Notes: generated by a model not told the origin, from the sequence alone. DNA of 6,440 bases from an uncultured Flammeovirgaceae bacterium (GCA_946886805.1 CAMPJM010000242.1:1-6440), one strand, 5' to 3'. Counted from the first letter of the stretch, positions 1-5,206 are shown. Program-made: numbers and translations.

Positions 1-7
1 AATAAAT

Positions 8-829
8 ATGGCTCAAAATAAATTTACTACTATTAAACTTTCGTATTTTCTTTTCATTCCTATGGTGCTGCTTTTCGGAGCTTGCGACAAAAACAACAAC
101 TTCAATATATTTTCCATTGAGGATGACAAAAACTTAGGCTTGCAGGTAAAACAAGAGATAGAAAGTAATCCACAGGAATATCCTATTTTGTCTGAAGAGG
201 AATACCCTGAAGCATACACTTACCTAAATAATATAGTCGATAAAATTCTTGTCTCAGAAGATATTGGGTATAAGGAGGAGTTTGCCTGGGAGGTAAAAAT
301 AATAGATGATGATGTTTTAAATGCCTTTGCAGTTCCTGGCGGGTATATTTACGTTTATACCGGTTTAATTGAATATTTGGAAAAGGAAGACGATCTGGCT
401 GGAGTTTTAGCGCACGAGATAGCCCACGTGGATCAACGCCATAGCACTCAGCAGTTACAAAAGCAGTATGGCATACAAATGTTACTTAGTATTGCGCTTG
501 GTGACAATCCTGGGCAGCTTGAAGAAATTGCTGGTGCCTTGGCAGGAAACCTTGCCACTTTACGATTTAGTAGAGACGATGAAAGTGAAGCAGATGAGTT
601 TTCCGTTCGTTATCTTGAAGAAACAGATTACCAGTGTAATGCTGCATTTTCGTTTTTCGAAAAGATTTTGGAAAATCAGGAAGCCGGCGGTACACCTACT
701 TTTTTAAGTACCCACCCTGACCCGGAAGATAGGATTGCTGATATAAATGCCACTGCTGAAGAAATCGGTTGTGATATGACGCCTCTAGATCCTACCTCGT
801 ATGAGGATTTTAAAAATAGTCTACCTTAG
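8..829 (+). CDS. M48-family zinc metalloprotease lipoprotein
   Basis: Predicted secreted or membrane-anchored zinc peptidase, probably acting in the periplasm on misfolded envelope proteins; that role is inferred from the M48 family (YcaL/LoiP/BepA-type), not shown here. The 273-aa product starts with a lipoprotein-like signal (hydrophobic residues about 10-25, then Cys26 in FGAC). The sequence NAFAVPGG (105-112) is the usual M48 strand before the active site. HEIAH (136-140) supplies two zinc-ligand histidines and the catalytic Glu. SRDDESEAD (188-196) supplies the third ligand (Glu192) and conserved Asp196. STHPDPEDR (234-242) is the family's C-terminal His-Pro motif. There is no TPR region, so this is a compact protease-only member. 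The ATG at position 8 is chosen because it gives the complete signal peptide. There is no clear Shine-Dalgarno sequence. Nothing downstream appears co-transcribed. The family call is secure; the substrate is unknown. Confidence 0.93.
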   Translation: MAQNKFTTIKLSYFLFIPMVLLFGACDKNNNFNIFSIEDDKNLGLQVKQEIESNPQEYPILSEEEYPEAYTYLNNIVDKILVSEDIGYKEEFAWEVKIIDDDVLNAFAVPGGYIYVYTGLIEYLEKEDDLAGVLAHEIAHVDQRHSTQQLQKQYGIQMLLSIALGDNPGQLEEIAGALAGNLATLRFSRDDESEADEFSVRYLEETDYQCNAAFSFFEKILENQEAGGTPTFLSTHPDPEDRIADINATAEEIGCDMTPLDPTSYEDFKNSLP

Positions 830-848
830 TTAGTAATTATCACAAAGC

Positions 849-923
849 GATGACATCCCTATCTTGGATTTATACTGGACAGTTAGAATCTTCTGTTCCG
901 TTCGACAAAATAGGGATGTCATC
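849..923. repeat. 75-bp element bounded by inverted repeats
   Basis: The left arm 849-862 (GATGACATCCCTAT) and right arm 910-923 are perfect reverse complements over 14 bp. Allowing one mismatch, the arms extend to 849-866 and 906-923 (17 of 18 pairs). They enclose about 39 bp without further obvious symmetry. No T-run follows either arm, so this is not a standard intrinsic terminator. No target-site duplication is visible directly outside the arms. It could be a small MITE, a REP-like sequence or a protein-binding site. Which of these cannot be settled without counting copies in the genome. Confidence 0.6.
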
Positions 924-982
924 ACATATTTTATTACAGTTTTTCTGTGGCTTAAATAGTTAAAACAACCCATAACAAGCCA

Positions 983-998
983 TTCCCCGTACGGGGAA
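983..998. repeat. 16-bp perfect palindrome
   Basis: TTCCCCGTACGGGGAA reads identically on both strands. It has a GC-rich core in otherwise AT-rich DNA and directly abuts the nested hairpin that starts at 997, sharing two bases with it. It could be a dimeric-protein binding site or the tip of a larger foldable element. No protein partner can be named from this window. Confidence 0.6.
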
Positions 999-1065
999 CC
1001 TGCGAAAAACAGCAATTCGACTACGCCAAAGGCATGGCTATGCCAAAGTTGAATTTACGCAGGTT
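997..1065. repeat. Three-tier nested hairpin
   Basis: Three inverted repeats are concentric. The outer stem is 997-1004 with 1058-1065 (AACCTGCG/CGCAGGTT, 8 bp perfect). The middle stem is 1014-1022 with 1047-1055 (9 pairs including one G-T). The inner stem is 1031-1035 with 1040-1044 (GGCAT/ATGCC, 4-nt loop). The heptamer GCCAAAG also occurs twice (1025-1031 and 1042-1048). This is much more foldable than neighbouring DNA. It could be a structured RNA, a cruciform-forming mobile repeat or a decayed element. It has no coding potential I can support, and strand is undetermined. Confidence 0.55.
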
Positions 1066-1088
1066 GCAGCTATGGAAGGGCCTGTGTA

Positions 1089-1108
1089 GATTTGGCTTTA
1101 GCCGAATC
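1089..1108. repeat. Short hairpin with TTTA loop
   Basis: GATTTGGC (1089-1096) pairs with GCCGAATC (1101-1108) over 8 positions, one of them a G-T pair, closing a 4-nt TTTA loop. It lies 23 bp beyond the nested hairpin and probably belongs to the same structured element. There is no T-run after it on the plus strand, so a terminator role is not supported. Confidence 0.5.
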
Positions 1109-1246
1109 ACTACGAGAGGATAACCCAGAAAAACACAAAGGTTCCCTCAGAAATATCGCTTGATTCTCTTCCGCCCGCTGCTTCAATTTTTTTTCAGTCT
1201 TTTGCTTTTTACAAATTCCTAAATAACGCTCCAAGACTCAAACCAA

Positions 1247-1399
1247 CTACAGAACAGAATTTGCCTTATTCTCCAAAATTAAAAAACTGGCATCCGGCAC
1301 AAAAAGTTCGTGAGCCATCTCATCACTTATAGAGTTTGAAAACTTAAAAATTCTATTATCTTTACCAATCAAAGAACGATAAGACTCATTATTTGGGGC
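1247..1399 (-). pseudogene. Remnant of a possible PD-(D/E)XK nuclease gene
   Basis: On the minus strand a frame is open for 50 codons from 1399 down to a TAG at 1247-1249, with a TAA just upstream at 1402-1400. Its only ATG is internal (1318-1316), so it has no good start and is far shorter than a nuclease. The peptide looks protein-like rather than random: GKDNRIFKFSNS (residues 12-23), DEMAHELFVPDASF (26-39), then LENK. P35-D36 followed by E43-x-K45 resembles the PD-(D/E)XK nuclease signature, though the spacing is short. The true ExK may have been on a strand now lost beyond the TAG. The same frame continues past a TAG and a TGA without resembling the family. I read it as a 5'- and 3'-eroded fragment, perhaps of a restriction-type enzyme. 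The family call is tentative and rests on memory of motif style only. Confidence 0.35.
1335..1364 (+). promoter_or_regulatory. Candidate Bacteroidota promoter for the AbiE operon
   Basis: TTTG at 1335-1338 and TATCTTTA at 1357-1364 are separated by 18 bp. This matches the Bacteroidota primary-sigma pattern TTTG / TAnnTTTG with one mismatch in the last base of the -7 box. It predicts transcription starting near 1370, about 55 nt before the antitoxin ATG and just ahead of the inverted repeat at 1374-1408. Spacing is slightly short, so confidence is moderate. Confidence 0.45.
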
Positions 1400-1408
1400 T
1401 TATCGTTC
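1374..1408. promoter_or_regulatory. Inverted-repeat operator candidate for AbiEi
   Basis: GAACGATAAG (1374-1383) and CTTATCGTTC (1399-1408) are a perfect 10-bp inverted repeat with a 15-nt spacer, ending 16 bp before the antitoxin start codon. Studied AbiEi antitoxins repress their own operon by binding inverted repeats near the promoter. This repeat lies at the predicted transcription start, where a bound protein would block initiation. It could also form a leader hairpin in the mRNA. No T-run follows directly. Confidence 0.55.
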
Positions 1409-1424
1409 CTTAAAAGGTAAAAAA

Positions 1425-2225
1425 ATGGCAGACAGCGTATACATATCAGAAAATCTCAATAAGACTCAAATAGAGTTCTTAAAATTATTGGATGATTATG
1501 AAATACAATTCTTTAAGTTTTCAGATATCGAAAAAAAAATCGAACAAAAATTTGAAAACTTGAATGAGGTATTAGAGAACCTGGTACACAAACAATTGCT
1601 AACCCGAGTGGAAAAAGGAAAATTTTGTCGTCCCAATTTCCGGGATGAGTTTGTAATTGGAACATTTGTGACTGAAGATGGTGCTATTGCTTACTGGTCT
1701 GCACTTAACCTCCATGGATTAACAGAGCAATTTTCTAACACTGTATTTGTTCAAACCACTCATAAAAAAAACGACAAAACGATTCTAGGAACTCATTACA
1801 AATTTGTAAAAATAGCTTCTTATAAAAAGGCAGGTATAACATCGAATGGATATGGCAGTTTCCGGTATCCGATTACTGATGTCGAAAAAACCATAGTCGA
1901 TTGTTTTGATCAACCTCAATATTCTGGCGGCTATGCTGAATTAATTAGGGCAATTAAACAAGCTGAGCTAGAAGCTGAGAAATTAATCATTTACTGTAAA
2001 GCAATAAAAAATATTGCTGTTACGAAGCGTATTGGCTTCTTAGTCGATTTGTTTGAGCGAAGTACTTTAACCTCGTTTATAGACTTTGCTAAAAAAGAAG
2101 TAAACAATAAATACAATTTACTTGACCCGCAAGGGTCGGAAGAAGGGGAATTTGTTTCTAAATGGAAATTACGTCTCAATATAAGCAAGGACGAATTGGT
2201 TGATATTTCCAATAAACAATACTAA
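1425..2225 (+). CDS. AbiEi-like type IV antitoxin / transcriptional regulator
   Basis: Antitoxin partner of the downstream nucleotidyltransferase toxin and probable autorepressor. In characterised AbiE systems the antitoxin counters the toxin without a stable protein-protein complex and also binds operator DNA. The 266-aa product has an N-terminal winged-helix-like region (about 14-68, ending in the basic stretch RVEKGKFCRP). Next comes the hallmark YWSALNLHGLTEQ (90-102), where AbiEi-type proteins read similarly. FRYPITDVEKTIVDCFDQP (146-164) and SGGYAE (167-172) are also typical, and a helical C-terminal part includes KRIGFLVDLF (201-210). Length fits the family. The start has an AAGG 8 bp upstream and a purine-rich leader. 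The stop overlaps the toxin start by one base (TAATG), implying coupled translation. It appears intact. Whether it guards against phage or stabilises a genomic region cannot be told from sequence. Confidence 0.9.
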   Translation: MADSVYISENLNKTQIEFLKLLDDYEIQFFKFSDIEKKIEQKFENLNEVLENLVHKQLLTRVEKGKFCRPNFRDEFVIGTFVTEDGAIAYWSALNLHGLTEQFSNTVFVQTTHKKNDKTILGTHYKFVKIASYKKAGITSNGYGSFRYPITDVEKTIVDCFDQPQYSGGYAELIRAIKQAELEAEKLIIYCKAIKNIAVTKRIGFLVDLFERSTLTSFIDFAKKEVNNKYNLLDPQGSEEGEFVSKWKLRLNISKDELVDISNKQY

Positions 2226-2908
2226 TGATACTCAAAAAAGAAATAGAGAAAAAAGCCATAGATTATGGAGTATCACGAAGTACTGTCGATAAGGATTGGG
2301 TATTAGGTCATTTTATTGACGCGATATTTTCGATCGAGAAATGTCGTGAAGAACTGGTCTTTAAGGGAGGAACTTGCCTTAGGAAGTGTTATATACATAA
2401 TTATCGATTTTCCGAGGATTTAGATTTTACTGCTATCCACCCTAATTTTGTACTAGATGATCAGCTTCTTACGCAAATAGTAGATATCGTCAATAGCCGG
2501 ACTGAGATACCACTACATATTGAAAAACTTTCAGTCTTAAAACATAAGGACAAAACTACCGGTTACGCGGCCATAATCAAGTTTTGGGGTGCTGATCATG
2601 CAAGAGATCAGGCTCCTCCTGCTCCTGAGAGATGGACAACATCTATTAAAATAGAAATTATTCAATATGAGAAGGTGATGTTTCCCGCCGTCAATCGACC
2701 AGTATATCATGATTATTCGGATGGGTTATCCACCGCGACCAAAGAAATCCCTTGCTACGATATTAAAGAAGTATTGTCTGAGAAAGTCAGGGCACTCATA
2801 CAGCGCTCTTATACCGCTCCCAGGGATTATTTTGATATATGGTATCTATCACACAACTTTAGAGACCTCGACTGGAAAGAAATAACAGCAGCGTTCTATG
2901 AAAAATGA
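2225..2908 (+). CDS. AbiEii-like nucleotidyltransferase toxin, N-terminal/catalytic part (frame-split)
   Basis: Toxin of the AbiE pair, a member of the DUF1814/AbiEii group of DNA polymerase-beta-type nucleotidyltransferases. Relatives transfer nucleotides to tRNA or other targets and halt growth; the exact target here is unknown. The 227-aa product carries FKGGTCLRK (46-54), the GG[S/T] motif, then RFSEDLDF (61-68) with the metal-binding Asp65/Asp67. IKIEI (141-145), SEKVRALI (185-192) and the R200-D201-Y-F-D204-IWYL motif follow. All recognisable catalytic motifs are therefore present. The frame stops at TGA 2906-2908 after AAFYEK, whereas the C-terminal helical tail expected of the family continues in the -1 frame from 2905. 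The joined product would be 288 aa, a normal length. The gene starts inside the antitoxin stop codon (TAATG). Treat it as a broken, sequencing-error-affected, or deliberately split or frameshifted toxin. Confidence 0.88.
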   Translation: MILKKEIEKKAIDYGVSRSTVDKDWVLGHFIDAIFSIEKCREELVFKGGTCLRKCYIHNYRFSEDLDFTAIHPNFVLDDQLLTQIVDIVNSRTEIPLHIEKLSVLKHKDKTTGYAAIIKFWGADHARDQAPPAPERWTTSIKIEIIQYEKVMFPAVNRPVYHDYSDGLSTATKEIPCYDIKEVLSEKVRALIQRSYTAPRDYFDIWYLSHNFRDLDWKEITAAFYEK

Positions 2909-3090
2909 AGTTTAAGGGAATTGAATTTACCGGTATTGATCAACTCATTAATGGTAAAAGTGAACGTGCGGTTAAACTTGCCTGGAAAAATAGTTTAGGA
3001 CATCAGATTCCTACTAGTGATCTTCCCGATTTTGAATCAGTGCGCGAGGAGCTGAAATTATTATTTAATAAATACTTTGCTATTATATAA
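2905..3090 (+). CDS. AbiEii-like toxin, C-terminal part in the -1 frame
   Basis: This 61-codon frame encodes the missing tail of the toxin. FKGIEFTGIDQLI (3-15) followed by VKLAWKNSLGHQIP (23-36) and DLPDFESVREELKLLF (39-54) matches the usual helical end of AbiEii proteins, in which a Trp/Leu-rich segment precedes a 'LPDF' turn and a last helix. Its ATG overlaps the preceding TGA as ATGA. It could therefore be made as a separate polypeptide by termination-reinitiation, fused by -1 slippage on the A5 run at 2901-2905, or restored by one inserted A. Without those mechanisms it is simply the downstream half of a pseudogene. Composition matches the upstream half, and its coding character is preserved to a normal stop, suggesting the frame change is recent, tolerated or functional. 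Confidence 0.7.
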   Translation: MKFKGIEFTGIDQLINGKSERAVKLAWKNSLGHQIPTSDLPDFESVREELKLLFNKYFAII

Positions 3091-3218
3091 TGGCATTTAA
3101 CGAAAACTATAGGGTTTATAAGTATGGATCTGTGAGGACACAAGACTACGGGCGACGGTGGCCTCAATTAACTACTCATCCGTCCGACAGCTCATTTCTG
3201 AAATTGCCAAATAATTAA
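3090..3218 (+). CDS. Possible 42-aa ORF at the end of the AbiE operon
   Basis: An ATG at 3090 overlaps the TAA of the toxin tail by one base (TAATG, like the antitoxin-toxin junction) and opens a 42-codon frame to TAA 3216-3218. The peptide begins MAFNENYRVYKYGSVRTQDY and ends in THPSDSSFLKLPNN. I recognise no domain, signal peptide or membrane segment. Its last third is encoded by the left arm of the inverted repeat at 3178-3192, which argues that this part is repeat DNA rather than evolved protein. The overlap makes translation possible, but the ORF may be fortuitous. Confidence 0.25.
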   Translation: MAFNENYRVYKYGSVRTQDYGRRWPQLTTHPSDSSFLKLPNN

Positions 3219-3257
3219 AGTATACTTCTTCTTCAATAATACAGCGGTCGGACGGGT
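3178..3257. repeat. REP-like inverted repeat, 80 bp
   Basis: Arms 3178-3192 and 3243-3257 are complementary over 15 positions with one mismatch and one G-T pair. The perfect core is CCGTCCGAC (3180-3188) with GTCGGACGG (3247-3255). The 50-nt interior is AT-rich and contains the palindrome AAGTATACTT (3218-3227). GC-rich arms around AT-rich filler in a convergent intergenic region are typical of REP/MITE-like dispersed elements. It could also slow or end transcription between the convergent AbiE operon and fabV, but no T-run follows either arm. Confidence 0.55.
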
Positions 3258-3284
3258 ATTACGCGCCGTTCAATGCCTCCGCTT

Positions 3285-3340
3285 TTCATCTTTCATCTTG
3301 CTGCTAACAGCTAAAAGCTAATAACTAATAGCTAACAGCT
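3285..3340. repeat. Tandem heptamer tract (eight degenerate 7-bp units)
   Basis: Read in sevens from 3285, the sequence is TTCATCT, TTCATCT, TGCTGCT, AACAGCT, AAAAGCT, AATAACT, AATAGCT, AACAGCT. The last five units are close copies of AANAGCT, and the first two are identical to each other. The final unit overlaps the fabV stop codon (3339-3341 on the minus strand). It resembles short tandemly repeated heptamers known in some bacteria. No protein-coding role is evident; polymerase slippage could vary the unit number. Confidence 0.65.
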
Positions 3341-4532
3341 ACCCCACCAAGCCCCGAATCTCCACCATTTCGTTCACGTCAGCCTGATAATCAATTCCCT
3401 CTACATTAAATCCGAATAAATTAAAAAAGTCATTCCTATAACCCTCCAAATCGCCTATCTCTTCAAGATTTTCCGTTGTCACTTTTGACCACAATGCTGC
3501 AACTTGCTCCTGCACATCTTCACGCATTTCCAAATCATCTATTCTAATTCTTCCCTCAGCATCAGTTGGCACTTCCCCTGCTGCAAATAAGCGGCCTTTG
3601 AATAAACGGTAAATTTGTTCTATACATCCTTCATGGATATTTTTCTCTTTCATTATTTTATAAAGCAAAGAAATATATAACGGAATTACCGGAATAGCTG
3701 AACTAGCCTGGGTTACCAATGCTTTGTTTACAGAAACATAAGCCTTGCCATTGATATCTTTTAATTTTTTAGAAATCTCAAATGCCGTCGATTCCAGATG
3801 ATTCTTGGCTCTGCCTATTGTTCCTTTTCTATACACTGCTTCTGTAAGGGCAGGCCCTATATACGAGTAGGCGACAGAAATAGCACCCTGTGAAAGTAGG
3901 CCTTCTGATTTCAATGCATCTATCCACATCGACCAATCCTCACCTCCCATTACAGCAACAGTGTTTTCAATATCTTCCTGGGTACATGGTTCTATCGTTA
4001 TATCTGAAACAACTCCCGTGTGGAAATTCACTGTCTTATTTGTGAAGGTTTGTCCAATTGGCTTCAATACTGAATTATGTACAGTTCCCGTTTCCGGATG
4101 AACTCTTCGGGGAGAAGCAAGGCTATAAATAACCAAATCAACTTGCCCTAAATCTGATTTGATCAAATCAATGGTCTTCTCTTTTATTTCTTTGGAAAAG
4201 GCATCACCATTAATACTCTTTGCATATAAACCCGCTTTATGTGCTTCATTTTCAAACGCAGCAGTATTATACCATCCAGGTGAGCCAGGTTTTCCGGGTG
4301 CGGGAGGTTTTTCAAAATATACCCCTATTGTAGCAGCGTTTGATCCGAAAGCGCTGCTAATTCTCGAAGCTAATCCAAATCCGGTAGAAGCCCCTATTAC
4401 CAATACCTTTTTGGGTCCATCAACTTGTCCTTTTGACTTCACATAGTTAATCTGGTTTGCGACATTTTTTTCGCATCCCAATGGGTGCGAAGTCAGACAA
4501 ATAAATCCGCGTACTCTTGGCTCAATAATCAT
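3339..4532 (-). CDS. fabV: Trans-2-enoyl-CoA/ACP reductase FabV (NADH)
   Basis: Cytoplasmic enzyme that reduces the trans-2 double bond of enoyl-ACP or enoyl-CoA with NADH, the last step of each fatty-acid elongation round. It is the FabV/TER type, structurally distinct from FabI and generally triclosan-insensitive (family knowledge). At 397 aa it has the normal FabV length. The N-terminus MIIEPRVRGFICLTSHPLGC is diagnostic. The nucleotide-binding loop is IGASTGFGLASR (46-57), followed by VYFEKPPAPG (71-80), where a Glu after the second strand is associated with NADH preference. Tyr234-x8-Lys243 (in AVYRKGTIGRAK) is the catalytic pair of FabV enzymes. The C-terminal part includes LFKGRLF (310-316) and LFGFNVEGIDY (372-382). 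The start is the ATG at 4532-4530. The gene is monocistronic, convergent with the AbiE operon and divergent from gldC. Confidence 0.96.
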   Translation of the reverse strand: MIIEPRVRGFICLTSHPLGCEKNVANQINYVKSKGQVDGPKKVLVIGASTGFGLASRISSAFGSNAATIGVYFEKPPAPGKPGSPGWYNTAAFENEAHKAGLYAKSINGDAFSKEIKEKTIDLIKSDLGQVDLVIYSLASPRRVHPETGTVHNSVLKPIGQTFTNKTVNFHTGVVSDITIEPCTQEDIENTVAVMGGEDWSMWIDALKSEGLLSQGAISVAYSYIGPALTEAVYRKGTIGRAKNHLESTAFEISKKLKDINGKAYVSVNKALVTQASSAIPVIPLYISLLYKIMKEKNIHEGCIEQIYRLFKGRLFAAGEVPTDAEGRIRIDDLEMREDVQEQVAALWSKVTTENLEEIGDLEGYRNDFFNLFGFNVEGIDYQADVNEMVEIRGLVG

Positions 4533-4619
4533 TCAACGATAGTTATGTAATTGTCATAATAGAATAAAAGACTACAAAGATTGTTATTTTTTTTTACATG
4601 TACACTTCGCTAGTTCCTT

Positions 4620-4652
4620 TTTGATAATTTTGATCAAAAATATCTACTTTTG
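4620..4652 (+). promoter_or_regulatory. Candidate Bacteroidota promoter for gldC
   Basis: TTTG at 4620-4623 and TACTTTTG at 4645-4652, separated by 21 bp, fit the Bacteroidota TTTG / TAnnTTTG promoter exactly. Transcription would start near 4658, giving a leader of about 75 nt before the gldC ATG at 4735. A second partial -7-like string (TACTTTG) sits at 4658-4664. Confidence 0.6.
4628..4642 (-). promoter_or_regulatory. Palindrome and possible fabV-side -7 box
   Basis: TTTTGATCAAAA (4628-4639) is a perfect 12-bp palindrome in the fabV-gldC divergent region. On the minus strand 4642-4635 reads TATTTTTG, an exact TAnnTTTG match pointing toward fabV, but no -33 TTTG is found at the right distance, so this promoter is weakly supported. 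The palindrome lies between the gldC -33 and -7 boxes and could bind a regulator serving both genes. Confidence 0.3.
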
Positions 4653-4734
4653 CACTCTACTTTGCGAATTTCTAACCCCATAAAATTTTCGGAGTAAAAA
4701 AATTTGGCTTTGAACCCTATTATTTAACTTAATC

Positions 4735-5076
4735 ATGAAAAATTCAGAAATCAATTTCAATATTGAATTAGACGATCAGAATGTACCGGAGAAAATATTC
4801 TGGAATGCCACTGATAAGGATGACGATGGACTTTCTGAAACAAAATCTATTAGTATATCATTATGGGATCATTTCCATAAAAATACTATGCGGATAGACC
4901 TTTGGACGAAAGACATGCCACTTGATGAAATGAAAAGGTTTTATATAGATATGTTAGGCGGCTTATCACAAAGTTTGCTGAGTGCAACAGGGGATGAATT
5001 TATGGCTTCCGAAATAGATAACCTTTGCAATAAATTAGTAGAACACCTAAAAAAGGAAAATCAGGAAAAAAAATAA
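4735..5076 (+). CDS. gldC: Gliding motility protein GldC
   Basis: Small cytoplasmic protein of the Bacteroidota gliding apparatus. In Flavobacterium johnsoniae loss of GldC reduces rather than abolishes gliding; its biochemical role is not established. The 113-aa product shows the conserved GldC pattern: SEINFNIELDDQNVPEKIFW (4-23) followed by NATD, then SISISLWD (38-45), then RIDLWTKDMPLDEMKRFY (53-70), which is the strongest hallmark. A helical C-terminus with ATGDEFMA (84-91) and a lysine-rich tail follow. There is no signal peptide or membrane segment. The length is normal. The start codon lacks a Shine-Dalgarno sequence (leader AACTTAATC), usual for this phylum. gldB, the neighbour in Flavobacterium, is not next to it here. 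A T-rich run after the stop (5091-5115) may help end transcription, but I see no stable hairpin before it. Confidence 0.95.
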   Translation: MKNSEINFNIELDDQNVPEKIFWNATDKDDDGLSETKSISISLWDHFHKNTMRIDLWTKDMPLDEMKRFYIDMLGGLSQSLLSATGDEFMASEIDNLCNKLVEHLKKENQEKK

Positions 5077-5206
5077 CAGCTCCTGCCCTTCTTTTTTTAA
5101 AATTATTTTTTTTAATAGCATATATCATATAATATCCTTATTTTGAGTCATGCAAACGTTTGAAAAGTAAAAGCTTTCAATTTCAACCACTCATTATTTA
5201 AATTAT

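Larger units (their letters stand above)
830..1424. other. 595-bp gap without an intact gene
   Basis: This interval between the protease and the antitoxin holds no convincing full-length gene. It contains, in order: an inverted-repeat element (849-923), a cluster of palindromes and nested hairpins (983-1108), a stretch with pyrimidine-rich runs and little visible structure (about 1110-1246), a minus-strand coding remnant (1247-1399), and the promoter and operator candidates for the antitoxin operon (1335-1408). No canonical hairpin-plus-T-run terminator was seen after the protease. The accumulation of repeats and gene debris suggests a site of past insertion and decay; this is inference. Confidence 0.7.

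Noticed and set aside
830..1015. Minus-strand 61-codon ORF over the inverted-repeat region
   Set aside because: It lies across the 75-bp inverted-repeat element and ends at the palindrome. It shows no recognisable domain or normal protein composition.
997..1065. Integron attC recombination site
   Set aside because: The arms do not fit the RYYYAAC / GTTRRRY core sites, and no cassette array or integrase is visible.
3178..3257. Intrinsic terminator of the AbiE operon
   Set aside because: The loop is about 50 nt and no T-run follows the right arm, so it does not meet the usual hairpin-plus-U pattern.
3285..3340. CRISPR array
   Set aside because: Units are 7 bp with no unique spacers, and there are no cas genes; this is a simple tandem repeat.
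4159..4446. Plus-strand 95-codon ORF inside fabV
   Set aside because: It is antisense to the nucleotide-binding domain of FabV; the peptide is low in charged residues and matches nothing I recognise.
5154..5180. Hairpin before the receptor gene as a riboswitch or regulatory fold
   Set aside because: Only AAACGTTT and a 6-bp TTGAAA/TTTCAA pairing are present in AT-rich DNA, too little to claim structure.
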